Shown piece after piece: positions 1 through 11,139 of a stretch of 64,000 nucleotides of DNA. Location: the NCBI GenBank assembly GCA_023101725.1, contig JALJCO010003446.1:86207-150206 (forward strand). Direction: 5' to 3'. Positions within the stretch are counted from its first letter, which is position 1; the number at the start of each line of letters is the position of its first letter. The position numbers and the translations under genes are program-made. The DNA comes from Atherinomorus stipes (taxonomy: Eukaryota > Chordata > Actinopteri > Atheriniformes > Atherinidae). The notes under the pieces were generated by a model. It made no database searches and was not told the origin of the DNA. It was given only the letters and a program-made list of their open reading frames with translations.

Positions 1-1661
1 CATCACCATCATCATCACCACCAACACCATCATCATCATCACTGTCACAATCATCAACACCATTATCACCATCATATCATCACCATCACCATCATCATCA
101 TCTCATCACCATCACCATCAACAATCATCAACACCATCATCATCACCATCATCATCATCACCACCAACACCATCATCATCACCACCATCATAACCACCAA
201 CACCACCATCATCATCATTATCACCATCAACATCACCATCAACATCATCATCATCATCACTGTCACAATCATCAACATCATTATCACCATCATTATCATC
301 ATCATCACCATCACCATCATCATCATCATCATCACTATCACATCTCAACACCATCATCATCACCATCATCATCATCACCACCAACACCATCATCATCACC
401 ACCATCATAACCACCAACACCACCAACACAACCATCATCATCATCATCACTATCACAATCATCATCATCACCACCAACACCATCATCATCACCACCATCA
501 TAACCACCAACACCACCATCACCACCAACACAACCATCATCATCATCATCATCATCACCACCAACACCATCATCATCATCATCATCACCATCACCATCAC
601 CATCATCACCATCATCATCACCACCATCATCATCATCATCATCACCATCATCACCATCATCACCACCATCATCACCATCATCATCATCACCATCACCATC
701 ATCATCACCACCATCACCACCAACACCATCATCATCATCCACCACCATCATCACCAACACCACCATCATCATCATCATCACCATCATCATCACCAACACC
801 ACCAACACCATCATCATCACCACCATCATAACCACCAACACCACCATCACCACCAACACAACCATCATCATCATCACCACCAACACCACCAACACCATCA
901 TCATCATCATCACCACCATCATCACCAACACCACCATCATCATCATCACCATCATCACCACCAACACCACCAACATCATCATCATCACCATCATCATCAC
1001 CAACAACACCATCATCACCACCAACACCACCATCATCATCATCACCAACACCATCATCATCACCATCACCAACACCAACATCATCATCACCACCAACACA
1101 ATCATCATCATCATCATTATCACCATCATCACCATCATCATCACCACCATCATCATCATCACCATCATCACCATCATCATCATCACCACCATCATCACCA
1201 TCATCATCATCATCATCACCATCAACATCATCATCACCACCATCACCACCAACACCATCATCATCATCATTATCACCATCATCACCAACACCACCATCAT
1301 CATCATCATCATCACCATCATCACCACCAACACCACCATCATCATCATCATCATCATCATCATCACCACCAACATCATCACCACCACCACCACCATCATC
1401 ACCATCATTATCACCATCATCACCAACACCACCATCATCATCATCACCATCATCATCACCAACACCACCAACATCATCATCATCACCATCATCATCACCA
1501 ACACACATCATCACCACCAACACCACCATCATCATCATCACCAACACCACCATCATCATCATCACCAACACCAATCATCATCATCACCACCAACACAATC
1601 ATCATCATCATCATCACCATCATCACCACCACCAACACCATCATCATCATCATCATCATCA
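1..1661. repeat. Imperfect trinucleotide array (CAT/CAC/AAC)
   Basis: About 1.66 kb of uninterrupted three-base periodicity made of cat, cac and occasional aac, tat and aca triplets, cut by the left window edge. The array shows short higher-order blocks, such as recurring groups of accaccaacaccatcatcatc. It ends abruptly at the unique sequence ggctaatgacatcctg. Because the unit is 3 bp the minus strand stays open for hundreds of codons (Asp/Gly/Val- or Met/Val-rich). I read these as by-products of the repeat, not genes. Confidence 0.95.
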
Positions 1662-1784
1662 TCGGCTAATGACATCCTGACATATTTACCTGTGTAACAC
1701 CTTGAAGAAAACTCCTGAACTACTGCTAAGCTTTACTTTTACCTTTTACTGTAGTACATATCATCACCCATCACTTCACTGATT

Positions 1785-2360
1785 CCTAGGATTACTTTTT
1801 CATTCCTAGGATTACTTTATTCATTCCTAGTACTACATTACTCATTCTGTGCCTACTACTGCCATTCAGAGTACGCTTTCTCGGTTTCTTTGCTCATTCT
1901 ATGATTACTTTTTTTCATTCCTAGTACTACTTACTCACCTAGTATTACCTTACTCATTCGTAGGATTACTTTACTCACTCCTAACACTCTCATTCCTAGG
2001 GTTCTTTTGTCACTCCGAGTACTACTTTACTCATTCCTAAGATTACTTTACTCTTCCCTAGCGCTACTTTACTCATTCCTAGGATAGCTTTACTCATTCC
2101 TAGTACTACTTTACTCATTCCTAGCACTACTTTACTCATTCCTAGGATAGCTTTACCATTCCTAGTACTACTTTACTCATTCCTAGCACAACTTTACTCA
2201 TTCCTAGGAAAGCTTTCGTCATTCCTGTACTACAAAACTCATTCCTAGCACTACTTTACTCATTCCTAGCACTACTTTATTCATTCCAGGATTACTTTAC
2301 TCTTCCCTACCACTACTTTACTCATTCCTAGTACTACTTTACTCATTTGTTGGGCTTCTG
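1785..2360. repeat. 21-bp minisatellite
   Basis: Degenerate tandem units of about 21 bp with core tttactcattcctagcacta. Variants end in ggat, gtact or gcact. Roughly 25 units are visible, with small indels. The 120 bp between the triplet array and this one is unremarkable. Confidence 0.88.
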
Positions 2361-2934
2361 TACTCATTATTCCTGTATATTTCTATAAATTTTTCAAAAA
2401 TAACACATCCACTAAACATTTAGAGGGTAGCAGAGTAAAAGTATTAATTTTACTAAGAAATAGAATATGAATAATCGTTTTTATCAATTTAGAATGATCC
2501 AGAATATATCAATATCTACACCTGATTACCAGACCAACGTCTGTACTAAAGAATTCTGCTCCATTTGCATTAGCTCAGGAGCTGCTAGCTTGACTGCTAT
2601 GTGTATAAATAGCATCTTCCTGGTCTTACATTTCTCAAATTCAGACAAAAAAATGAAGCCGGATGAGGGTGAAAGTAGAAAAAGAGCTAAAAAGCCCTGC
2701 GGAGGTTGCTGCTTTCCTCCTGGACATGTTAGGTAAACATTTGCTAATGCTAACTAACAGCTAGCAGGTTCTGTAATGTTGCTAATGCTAACTGAGTAAG
2801 CAAGTGTGAGTACGACACCTACAGCCACCTTGTAACACCTTCTTTAGGCTAAATGTGGCCATTCCATCTAGTCTGAGTTATGGGAGGATGTCTATCGTTT
2901 TTCTTTTCTTTTTATACCGTTTTATTGAAAATGT
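2361..2934. other. Upstream flank, nothing recognised
   Basis: AT-rich sequence with no recognisable exon. A small open frame at 2467-2736 has no family resemblance and no splice context I trust. The motif gctaatgctaact occurs twice near 2740-2790 and resembles part of the 61-bp unit at 16.8 kb, but it is too short to be informative. Confidence 0.5.
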
Positions 2935-3095
2935 ATGCACTGGTTGCTAGGCAACCAAGGGGCAGAAAGCCTGTTTGTACTGCAGTCTACAGCCAAACAC
3001 TCATATCATTCATAAAAATGTAAAGTAACCTGACTAAACAAACAGAGATCGTTGTGTTTTAAATCATAAATCTGTATTTTGATGACGAATAAAGA
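2935..3095. repeat. Dispersed repeat R1, copy 1
   Basis: The stretch containing gcctgtttgtactgcagtc, the cactcatatcattcataaa block, tgtaaagtaacctgac and aaatctgtattttgatgac recurs as its reverse complement at about 21022-21150. The blocks are collinear and similarity by eye is high. It is therefore a dispersed repeat of unknown class. At 21 kb it lies inside a DNA-transposon copy, so it may be transposon cargo. Confidence 0.7.
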
Positions 3096-4019
3096 AATAG
3101 ACTCATCGTTGCTGTTTTGTGTTTCTATCGCCATCACACTTGGTAAGGAAGTCATCACCGGAATTGGTTTAATCTGACATGGTGACCCTGGTGAACGACT
3201 AAATAAGTCATGTATCTGAACCTGCAGATGTTATCAGAGGGTTTCTGAAGACAGTCACTACTGTCCTTATCACCATGGTAACCGTTTACATGCATTAACT
3301 TTTGATTTTTGCAACCGAACAAACACCAGGACTCAAATATTATATTTCCCCGACACTTTCACGTCATATCATGACCTCATCTGCATTTAAAGTCGAGTCT
3401 TTCATGTAAACACACGTCTTCTCATAGTTCAGTGATGCTTTTCCTGTTTTCTTGCCCCCTAACTATGCCGTTTGCCATGAGACCCATCTTTATGATGCAT
3501 GATGGGAAATTTCTATGTGCAATGCAACAGGTGTTCAGCTTATTGGCTTTTCCCGTTCTAATATTGAAAGTATTCCTGTTTATAGATTCAGATGTTTTAC
3601 TTTAAATTGTATTCAAATGTGGAAAAATAATCTAAATTCTCACAGCAACGCATCAAATCTTCCTGCTTCCCGTGTTTCCACTTCTGTTTTAGAGAAATCT
3701 TCATATGAAGCTATGAAGTTCTTGTTTTAACTTGTTTTATTAGCTTATTTAATTAACTGAGTCAAAACTCTTAACTGCTTGTTTTGTTTCTGTGTTTGTA
3801 TTTAAAAAACAAAACAAAAAAAACAGGTTTATCTTGCAAATGAGACCTTGGAACTCAATGAGACAACTTATAGCTATAAATAAAGGTGAAATAATAAAAT
3901 GAACTGGAGTAAAGCTGGTTTCCAGTCACAGAAGAACAGCTGAACTGGGAGAGAAAATGACTTTAAATGGTTCCTGCTGGTCTTTCAGACAGACAGACTT
4001 TATCATCCATCCATAAACT
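3096..4019. other. Flank upstream of CpG-rich start region
   Basis: Apparently single-copy AT-rich sequence with an A-rich tract near 3807-3825 (aaaacaaaacaaaaaaaaca). No exon with convincing splice sites or family similarity was found. If longer SHANK2 isoforms exist in this species, this is intronic. Confidence 0.5.
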
Positions 4020-4667
4020 CTGGTTCTGTTGTCACCTGGTCACCCACCCACCCACGCCCCCCTCATTCTCTCCAGCACCGCCGCACGCGCCCTCCTCTCC
4101 GAGCCGTTGGTTCTGTTGTTGTGGCTTCACGTTGCGGAGCGCAGCGCACCTTGACGTCCGTCCGTCCGTCCGTCCACGCCGCGGTTTCCTCCCTCCCTCC
4201 CCGCCTGTCTCCACACACCCCCAAACCCCGCGAGCCTCAGCCTTCTCCCCGCGCTCATCATGAGCCATTAGCCGCTATCAGCGCCAGACTGATGCCGCTT
4301 GTCGTCGACGGCGCAGCGCTGCCGCACCGCTCGGAGCTTCCGCAGGAGCGGCGGCGGTAACCGCGCGGACGAGCTGCGGCGGGAGCAGGAGCCGCAGGGA
4401 GAGGAGGGAGGGAGGGAGGGAGGCGCGTCTCTCTCTAGTCGCCCCTCCACCACTTTTTTCTGTCTTTTTTTCCGTAATTTTCGTGGCTCGTCTCCTTCCT
4501 GGAGATGCTGTCGCCGGGCTGCCGGGGCCGCTGTCATCCCGCTGATTAGAGACAGAGGCCGGACAGAGGAGGAGGAGGAGGAGGAGGAAGAGGAGGAGGC
4601 GGTGGTGGTGGGGTGGGGTCGGGGTTGCCCTGCCCTGCCCTGGCCGGACTAGCTCTCCTCCAGCAGC
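4020..4667 (+). promoter_or_regulatory. shank2: CpG-rich promoter / 5'UTR of short SHANK2 isoform
   Basis: Composition changes sharply from AT-rich flank to GC- and CpG-rich sequence that runs into the first coding exon. It contains a (GTCC)n run near 4157-4175, a (GGGA)n run near 4402-4420 and a (GGA)n/(GGAA)n run near 4565-4600. No TATA box is evident, as expected for a CpG-island promoter. If transcription starts upstream of 4260, the leader carries small upstream frames, including a three-codon one at 4260-4271 and a 22-codon one from 4292, which could damp translation. The transcription start cannot be fixed from sequence. Promoter status is inferred from composition and from position before an alternative first exon. 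Confidence 0.65.
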
Positions 4668-4839
4668 ATGAACCTCCACTCGGGCAGGGCGTCCGTGGCC
4701 ATGCTGCGGATGATGGGCTGTGCTAACGGGCGCTCTGCGCGGCATCTGCTCCACAGCGACTGCGTGGTGGACGAGAAGACGGTGGTGCTCCAGAAGAAGG
4801 AGAACGAGGGCTTCGGCTTCGTCCTGCGGGGGGCCAAAG
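4668..4839 (+). CDS. shank2: SHANK2 short-isoform first coding exon
   Basis: Encodes 57 residues plus the first base of the next codon, followed by a GT donor (G|gtagga, phase 1). SHANK2 is a postsynaptic density scaffold whose PDZ domain binds C-termini of SAPAP/GKAP and receptors. Residues about 1-30 form an isoform-specific N-terminus containing CANGRSARHLLHSD. This resembles the alternative start of the mammalian short SHANK2/ProSAP1 form, which has an NGR...SLYSD-type sequence (recalled, not searched). Residues 31-57 enter the PDZ domain: DCVVDEKTVVLQKKENEG, then the carboxylate-binding loop GFGF at 48-51 and VLRGAK. The ATG at 4668 is the most upstream in-frame one before the PDZ with this similarity; a second Met at residue 12 is possible. 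KTVVLQKK and the downstream exons fit SHANK2 better than SHANK1 or SHANK3. Which teleost duplicate (a or b) cannot be told. Confidence 0.93.
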
Positions 4840-4883
4840 GTAGGAGCGTTTCCTGACTTTTTTCCTGTTTCACAGCCTGCATA

Positions 4884-4903
4884 TGTGTGTGTGTGTGTGT
4901 GTG
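4884..4903. repeat. (TG)n microsatellite
   Basis: About ten TG dinucleotides shortly after the first-exon donor, followed by gcgcgtgc. Confidence 0.9.
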
Positions 4904-5691
4904 CGCGTGCATTGCAAACATAGGCTTTAAGATGCAGAGCTGACATGCAGCCTCCATCATTATGCGTGGACTGTCTCTGGGTTTTTGTGTCAGAATCACC
5001 TGCAGGAACATGCAAATAAGTTTTGGAGGCAACTTTAATGTGAACTCAGCGATGACGCTGCTGTCAGGGACGAAGCTGATGGTGAAATTAGTTTCAACCT
5101 CCCAGAGCTCCCATCAGCATCCCTGATAGCTCTAACTGGGAGAAGAAACCCTTCCACTCAGCAACTTCCAGCCATCCTCGTCCTCGTCCCTGCACATCGC
5201 TGTTGTGATCAGGGTGCCACATTCAGGCAGGTTGATGTCTCACCAGGCTGCAAGATTGCCTCTAAAAATAGCCAGTTTGAGCTGCTGCGTCGGTTTCTAT
5301 GACGATTCTCACCATGTCATAATCCACGTTGCATTCCACAACTGTGCGGTGGCGTGGGATTGGTCCGCGCCGCCGTTACCGTCGAGCTTCTTCGGTTGAC
5401 GTTCCTGATTTTCAAGACTCGGGGAGGGAGGCAGAGACGGAGAGAGGGGCTGACACGGAGGGAAAGAGGGATTCGGCTCGGGAAAACAAGGAGAATGTTC
5501 TAGTCTTTCTGACACACACTGCGATCACCCCGGGGGGACTGACCCAGCCGAGCTTATCCTGCACCGGGGGTGAACGCACACGCCGACACACACACGCGAG
5601 CTGATGCTCGAGCTGTCACATAAGCTTACATCCTCGTCTGCGCGCTGCATTTCTGCCCTTCTTTATTCTTCTTCCCTTTCTCCTCCTCCGT

Positions 5692-5715
<24 letters not shown>
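4904..5715. other. shank2: Intron 1, proximal part with second CpG-rich patch
   Basis: Intronic sequence. From about 5340 to 5640 CpG content rises again and includes an inverted CCAAT box context (gggattggtccgcgccgccg at 5355-5374) followed by purine-rich and CpG-rich sequence. This could be a second start site or an intronic regulatory patch, but no coding exon is recognisable. It ends in a (CA)n run at about 5693-5715, the insertion target of the next element. Confidence 0.4.
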
Positions 5716-5722
<7 letters not shown>

Positions 5723-5811
5723 AAAACTCAAATCTTAGCAAGTATATTTTTTAAATTTTTAGTTAAAATCATTTATCACACTCTAAATAAGACAAAATTA
5801 CTCGGGTGCAC

Positions 5812-5960
5812 AATATAATCGGCCCCCTTATCGATATCGGCCTTAAAACTGAGGATCAAACATCAGCAACCCCACCGATTTTTAACAAATATTTAACCGA
5901 TATTTAACCGATATTCAACCGATCAGGCCGCTGTTTGTAAAGTTAAAAAAAAATCCAAAA
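5812..5960. mobile_element. Fragment of a gggtgcaca / tatcggcc transposon
   Basis: Contains gggtgcacaatataatcgg and cttatcgatatcggcc, then AT-rich sequence with three nearby variants of aatatttaaccgat. This matches the general style of hAT-like termini (ggRtgcac...atcggcc) seen elsewhere in the window. The far end is not identified. Confidence 0.4.
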
Positions 5961-6154
5961 AACTTTGTCTTCTTCTTCTTCAAAAACGTCTTTTTTACAG
6001 ACTTTAAAACGTCTAAAGACAGTTTCTTTTCGGATGTTCTGTGTTAACAGAGCTTATACACGGTCGTTTGTGTAAATAACCAAATATCCTGTTTTTGGGT
6101 GTTTTTTTTTATCTAAGGGAGAAGAAAATCCAGGTGGTTCTAGGATATAATGCA

Positions 6155-6270
6155 CATATCAGAATCAGAATGCCTTTATTCTCATTGTAACCAGCGTCCC
6201 GGTACAACGAAAGTGCTTTCAGCACAACCCGTCCAAGATCAGACAGACAGCAGACAAAGCTCAACATACA
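6155..6270. repeat. Dispersed fish repeat (cagaatcagaat...ctttatt type)
   Basis: The sequence tatcagaatcagaatgcctttattctcattg, followed by ggtacaacgaaa, is a common teleost dispersed motif (recalled). A similar piece (atcagaataaagctttttgtccctgaaggg) lies near 38568-38600. Class is uncertain; it is possibly a retroelement 3' end. Confidence 0.5.
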
Positions 6271-6451
6271 GGAACCGGGAGGACCTGAGGAAGCAGCGTG
6301 TGCACGCGCACCCATGTTTGCAGATACATAGTGATGATGACACCCGGAGAGGTGGGAGAGGGGACAGTAGGCCCCCAAAAATATCGATACACTGAAATAG
6401 GGATGCACGATATTGGAATTTTGGCTGATATCCGATATGGCAATATTTTAA

Positions 6452-7308
6452 AAGAACAGTACACCCACAGAATGATGCGCCTTCAATTTCTACTCACCCT
6501 CATGCTGAGCAAGACTCTGGAGCACTTTTTAATATCTCAAATGCAGCTGGAGATCCGGGAGGGATCCTCTGACATTCATACAATGGAGTTCGCCAGGGTC
6601 CGAGCCAAAAAGGTCCATAAAAGTCCACAAAAACTTGTCAATATTCCTCCATACTGCTCGTCCAGTGTAATCCAAGTGTCCTGAGTGGGTAGCGCCCAGA
6701 ATTTACTGGAAACCACATCATTCAGTCGATTTTTAGAGCCTAAACAGTAGAACACAGCGTTTCCTTGAAGTTCACGTTCACAACACTACGGAAGCCGCAG
6801 TGTTCAGAGCCTACTCTGCTGATAATGCAAGCATAGAAGAAGAAATTCACTGTTCACATTGTGCTAAGAGTGAACGAGCTGCAGACAAACACAAGAGGGG
6901 TTGATATTGATTTAAAACAAAAAAAGAAAGAAAAAGAAAATAAAGATCTCGTCTTCCATAGTGTCATGAATGCACATCGGCGTCCTTCAAGGTAATGCTG
7001 TGTTCTGCTGTTTAGGCTCTAAAAATCTACCAAATGATGTGGTTTCCAGGAAATTCTGGACGCTACCCACTCAGGACACTTTGATTATATGGGACGAGCA
7101 GTATGGAGGAATATTGACAAGTTTTTGTGGACTTTAATGGACCTTTTTGGTTCAGTTGCCGGTGAACTCCATTATATGAAAGTCAAGGGGAAACTAGAAG
7201 CTTCCTGATCGCCGGCTGCATTTCAGAAATTAAAGTGCTTCAGAGTCTTGCTCAGCATGAAGGTGAGTAGAAAATAAAGGCACATCATTCCGTGGGTGTA
7301 CTATTCCT
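6452..7308. mobile_element. TTAA foldback element C, copy 1
   Basis: An 857-bp palindromic element flanked by TTAA at 6448-6451 and 7309-7312. Ends are aagaacagtacaccc and its near-complement gggtgtactattcct. The two arms (about 300 bp each, including gtccataaaagtccacaaaa and its reverse complement) read toward each other. The uninterrupted family A sequence at 20640 gives the empty site with a single ttaa, so the boundaries are firm. TTAA duplication plus short ends fits Kolobok- or piggyBac-type DNA transposons. It carries no transposase and is non-autonomous. Confidence 0.88.
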
Positions 7309-7422
7309 TTAAAACTCCTGTGGCCGATAACCGATATCGATACCAATATTAAAGCTGAAAAAATAGTCATTTCAAATAGCACTTTTGTTATCCGTTTCTG
7401 ACACTTTGATAAATAGGGTTGG

Positions 7423-7850
7423 GAAAAAATATCAATACACTGAAATATCGCAATATTTTCATATGCCGATATCAAATCGATATTTAAATACGCAGTATCG
7501 ATCTATTTAACTTGCAAAATCTCACGATGTTTCATCGTTCTGTCACAAAATCTCACAATATTTCGTGAATTCTCACGAGATTTCATAACAAATCAATGAA
7601 ATATCGCAAGATTTTGTTGCCGATATCATATAGACATTTAAAAATGTGGTATCGATCTATTTTACTAACGAAATCTCTCGAGATTTCAAAACGGAATGAT
7701 AACATCTCGCGTGATTTTGTAACAGAACAATAAAATTGCGCGAGACTTTTTTAGCAAAATAGATACCGCGTTTTTAAATGTCAATATGATATTGACAGAT
7801 GAAAATATCGCAATATTTCACTGCATCGATGTCTTTTCCCCACCCCTGAT
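7423..7850. mobile_element. Palindromic element B, copy 1
   Basis: The left end (gggttgggaaaaaatatcaa, then tacactgaaatatcgcaatattttcat) is mirrored at the right end (atgaaaatatcgcaatattt, then cactgcatcgatgtc, then ccccacccctg). The interior repeats the theme cgaaatctc...gattt...gttctgt. A related but shorter copy lies at 20767-20950, inside the other family A copy at the corresponding place. Confidence 0.7.
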
Positions 7851-8257
7851 TGTTATAAATAACACAAGTTGAGGTATTTTTCTAACTATGCACAAAGAAT
7901 GAATATTACATAATTTATTTTTCAGCCTTAATATCCGTATCGATATCGGTTATCGGCCACATGAGTTTTAAAATATTGGCATATTGGAAATCGGCCCAAA
8001 TTCAAATATCACGCATCCCTGAAAATGACTTAGAGGAACATTTCAGTTGGATATAGGAACTTGTTTTAAGGCAAATGCGTCTAATTTCAATAAATCTTAT
8101 CAAGAAAATTTTGCTTAAGATGCATCGTCTTAAAACAAGTTCTTATATTTCACTGAAATGTTTCTCTTAAAGTATTTTTGTCTTATTTTGAGTGTGATCA
8201 GATATTTTAACTAGAAATGAGAAAAATATACTTGGTAAGATTTGCGTTTTTGCAGTG

Positions 8258-8669
8258 CACACACACCTCCAGTCATGTAAATCCTCCCATGAGATCCCTG
8301 TATGTGCTCCCGGACTGTGTCTTCCAGTAAGAGGATGACTTATAGGAAGTGTCACTTGTCACCACTGGTTTCTCCCAGCCGCAATATTTCCTAACCTCCC
8401 CGAGAGCGAGTGAGGGAGGGTGGGCTGCAGCTGTGTGTGTGTGTTTTAGGGGGGGGGGGGTTGTACGATCCACATAGATGCTACTACAAAGCTTCTGCAT
8501 TACACGCATCAACATAAACGGCCGTGAACGTGCAGATATTTGCATTTTGGTTCATTTACTTCTTAAAATGTGGCAGCAGCTCACACTTTATCACTTTCTC
8601 TTATTTTTATTGACAGCACAGAGGATGCGACAGTAGACGTGGAGGAAAGTTGTGCAGGAAGGTGTAGGA
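8258..8669. other. shank2: Intron 1 spacer with short TG and poly-G runs
   Basis: Contains a short (TG)n near 8430-8443 and a poly-G run near 8450-8460. The last eight bases (gtgtagga, 8662-8669) are the left target duplication of the next element. No gene is recognised. Confidence 0.6.
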
Positions 8670-11139
8670 CAGGAGTCTGCAACCTGCAGCTCCAGAGCCA
8701 CAAGTGGCTCTTTGAACCTTCCACAATGGCTCTAAATAACATCGACTACACTGTAAAAATAAATCTGTATAATTGTGGTTGCCATTTTTTGAGAGTAATG
8801 TAGAGGATATAACAGCATGCTATTTTTGCAACTGTAAATTTAGCAGTACACAACTGTAGTTTATTTACGGTGATTTCTTGCAATAATAAAAGTTAAAACA
8901 GTACAAAAAATATTGTTCTACAAAAATATTCATAAATTTACAGTGAAAAACTGACCGCTTTACATACTATAAATTACGGTGGCAATGTATAAATTATTAT
9001 TATATGCCGTTTGGTAACCGTTACTTTAGCAGTACACAACTGTCATTTATTTACTGTATTTTCTTTTAATAATAACAGTTAAAACAGTACAAAAAATATT
9101 GTTCTACAAAAAAATTCATTAATTTACAGTGAAAAACCGACCGCTTCTCATGCTATGAATTACAGTGGCATTGTACTATTTTTTATGGTATACCGTTTGA
9201 TAACCGTTACTTTAGCAGTACACAACTGTAATTTATTTACGGTATTTTCTTGCAATAATAACAGTTAAAACAGTACAAAAAATATTGTTCTACAAAAAAA
9301 AAATTCATAAATTTACAGTGAAAAATTGACCGCTTTCTATACTATGAATTACAGTGGCATTGTACTATTTTTTATGGTATACCGTTTGATAACCGTTACT
9401 TTAGCAGTACACAACTGTAAAAAAATTAAAAAAAAAAAAAGGAAAAAAAAATAAAAAAAAAAAAAAAAAACACAAAAAAAGATTTATTTACGGTATTTTC
9501 TTGCAATAATAACAGTTAAAACAGTACAAAAAATATTGTTCTACAAAAAAAATTCATAAATTTACAGTGAAAAACCGACCGCTTCTCATGCTATGAATTA
9601 CAGTGGCATTGTACTATTTTTTATGGTATACCGTTTGATAACCGTTACTTTAGCAGTACACAACTGTAATTTATTTACGGTATTTTCTCGCAATAGCAAC
9701 AGTTAAAACAGTACAAAAAATATTGTTTTACAAAAAAAAATTCATAAATTTCCAGTGAAAAACTGACTGCTTCTCATACTATAAATTACGGTGGCAATCT
9801 ATAAATTATTATGGTATGCTGTTTGGTAAACGTTACTTTAGCAGTATACAACTGTCATCTATTTACGGTATTTTCTCGCAATAATAACAGTTAAAACAGT
9901 ACAAAAAATATTGTTCTACAAAAAAATTCATAAATTTACAGTGAAAAATTGACCGCTTTCTATACTATGAATTACAGTGGCATTGTACTATTTTTTATGG
10001 TATACCATTTGATAACCGTTACTTTAGCAGTACACAACTGTAATTTATTAACGGTATTTTCTTGCAATAATAACAGTTAAAACGGTACAAAAAATATTGT
10101 TCTACAAAAAAAAAATTCATAAATTTCCAGTGAAAAACCAACCGCTTCTCATACTATAAATTACGGTGGCAATCTATAAATTATTATGGTTTGCCGTTTG
10201 GTAACCGTTACTTTAGCAGTATACAACTGTCATTTATTTACGGTATTTTCTTACAATAATAACAGTTAAAACAGTACAAAAAATATTGTTCTACAAAAAA
10301 ATTCATAAATTTACAGTGAAAAACCGACCGCTTCTCATGCTATGAATTACAGTGGCATTATACTATTTTTTATGGTATACCGTTCGATAACCGTTACTTT
10401 AGCAGTACACAACTGTAATTTATTTACGGCATTTTCTCGCAATAGCAACAGTTAAAACAGTACAAAAAATATTGCTTTACAAAAAAAAATTCATAAATTT
10501 CCAGTGAAAAACTGACTGCTTCTCATACTATAAATTACGGTGGCAATCTATAAATTATTATGGTATGCCGTTTGGTAACCGTTACTTTAGCAGTACACAA
10601 CTGTTACTTATTCATGGTAGTTCACTGCAAAAATAACTGTTAAATACCAAAAACTTGCAGCTGTAGTTGACATCCTTTTTATTGTATTTTTTATGGTGAA
10701 AAACACAGCTGCCAGTTTTTAACCGTAAAAATTTCAGTGTGAAAATGATAAAGAACCGAGTACTATTTAAAACAATATACATGATTACAAATGTGGGTTT
10801 TAGCTGTTTTTCATTGGAATAATTGCACTAAATTTTTACAAGTACCAGTAATTTTTACTTTTCTACATCTGTTTCTCGTCTCATTAGCTTGGAAAGTATG
10901 GGCTTCTTCTGCAACTCAGTCTCAAAAGAGCAAAACAAAAATAGAAAAGTTTTATTTTGACCTAAAAGTCAAAATAAAACTGTGGTTCTTTGAAACAAAT
11001 TTAATAAAGTAAGTAGTTATCAAAAATTCTAAGTTGTGCTTTTAAAGAAGGCCATGAAATATTTGCGGCTCTGGATGACTTTTATTTAGCTGGTTTGGGC
11101 AAAAACGGCTCTTTGGCCTGTAAAGGTTGCAGATTCCTG
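8670..11139. mobile_element. hAT-type DNA transposon with exact 8-bp TSD
   Basis: Ends are caggagtctgcaacct and aggttgcagattcctg, inverted repeats matching at 15 of 16 positions. It is flanked by a perfect 8-bp direct repeat gtgtagga at 8662-8669 and 11140-11147, the hallmark of hAT insertion. The subterminal ccagagccacaagtggctct at the left and cggctctggatgac at the right are further terminus-like blocks. No transposase frame remains. Most of the interior is a nested CACTG-ended minisatellite element. Confidence 0.93.
8749..10739. repeat. CACTG...CAGTG element with ~187-bp tandem units
   Basis: Starts cactgtaaaaataaatctg and ends accgtaaaaatttcagtg. Inside are about ten tandem units of about 187 bp, each containing accgttactttagcagta, aacagttaaaacagtac and aaaatattgttctac. 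Landmark ttact positions 9021, 9207, 9397, 9646, 9833, 10019, 10208, 10394 and 10582 give spacings of 186-190 bp, except one of 249. That exception is lengthened by an A-rich insertion at about 9419-9481. CACTG ends recall animal EnSpm/CACTA elements, but I see no clear target duplication. It is nested in the hAT element. Confidence 0.85.

Larger units (their letters stand above)
6401..8022. mobile_element. Transposon family A, copy 1 (hAT-like), with nested C and B
   Basis: The left terminus agggatgcacgatattggaa, with ctgatatccgatatgg and caatatttt, is matched in reverse at the right terminus (aaaatattggcatattgg ... atcacgcatccct). The shared inner block, aaaactcctgtggccgataa with ccgatatcgatacc, appears on both sides. 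The copy at 20.6-21.3 kb has the same termini in the opposite internal orientation. I did not find a convincing target duplication, so assignment to hAT rests on terminus style only. Confidence 0.7.
5716..8257. mobile_element. Palindromic MITE family 1, copy 1 (host of nested insertions)
   Basis: Begins cactgcaaaaactcaaatc and ends gatttgcgtttttgcagtg. The left arm (5716 to about 5808) and right arm (about 8027-8257) are reverse complements through the tctagt...aaataagacaaaat segment. It is flanked by cacacaca on both sides (5708-5715, 8258-8265). That fits an 8-bp hAT-type duplication, but it lies in a CA microsatellite and so is not independent proof. Related copies are at 12063 and about 51659. 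The arms are split by about 2.2 kb of later insertions. Confidence 0.85.

Noticed and set aside
72..1574. Met/Val- and Asp/Gly-rich frames at the left edge
   Set aside because: Triplet microsatellite translated in different frames.
2467..2736. An 89-codon frame ending KPCGGCCFPPGHVR as a possible upstream exon
   Set aside because: No similarity to SHANK ankyrin/SH3 regions and no convincing splice sites.
4278..5032. Minus-strand open frames of 245 and 127 codons across the first exon
   Set aside because: Antisense shadows of the GC-rich promoter and exon 1, with compositionally biased sequence and no recognisable domain.
6401..8022. 8-bp target duplication for transposon family A
   Set aside because: Flanking bases at both A copies do not form a clear direct repeat, so hAT membership is not claimed as proven.
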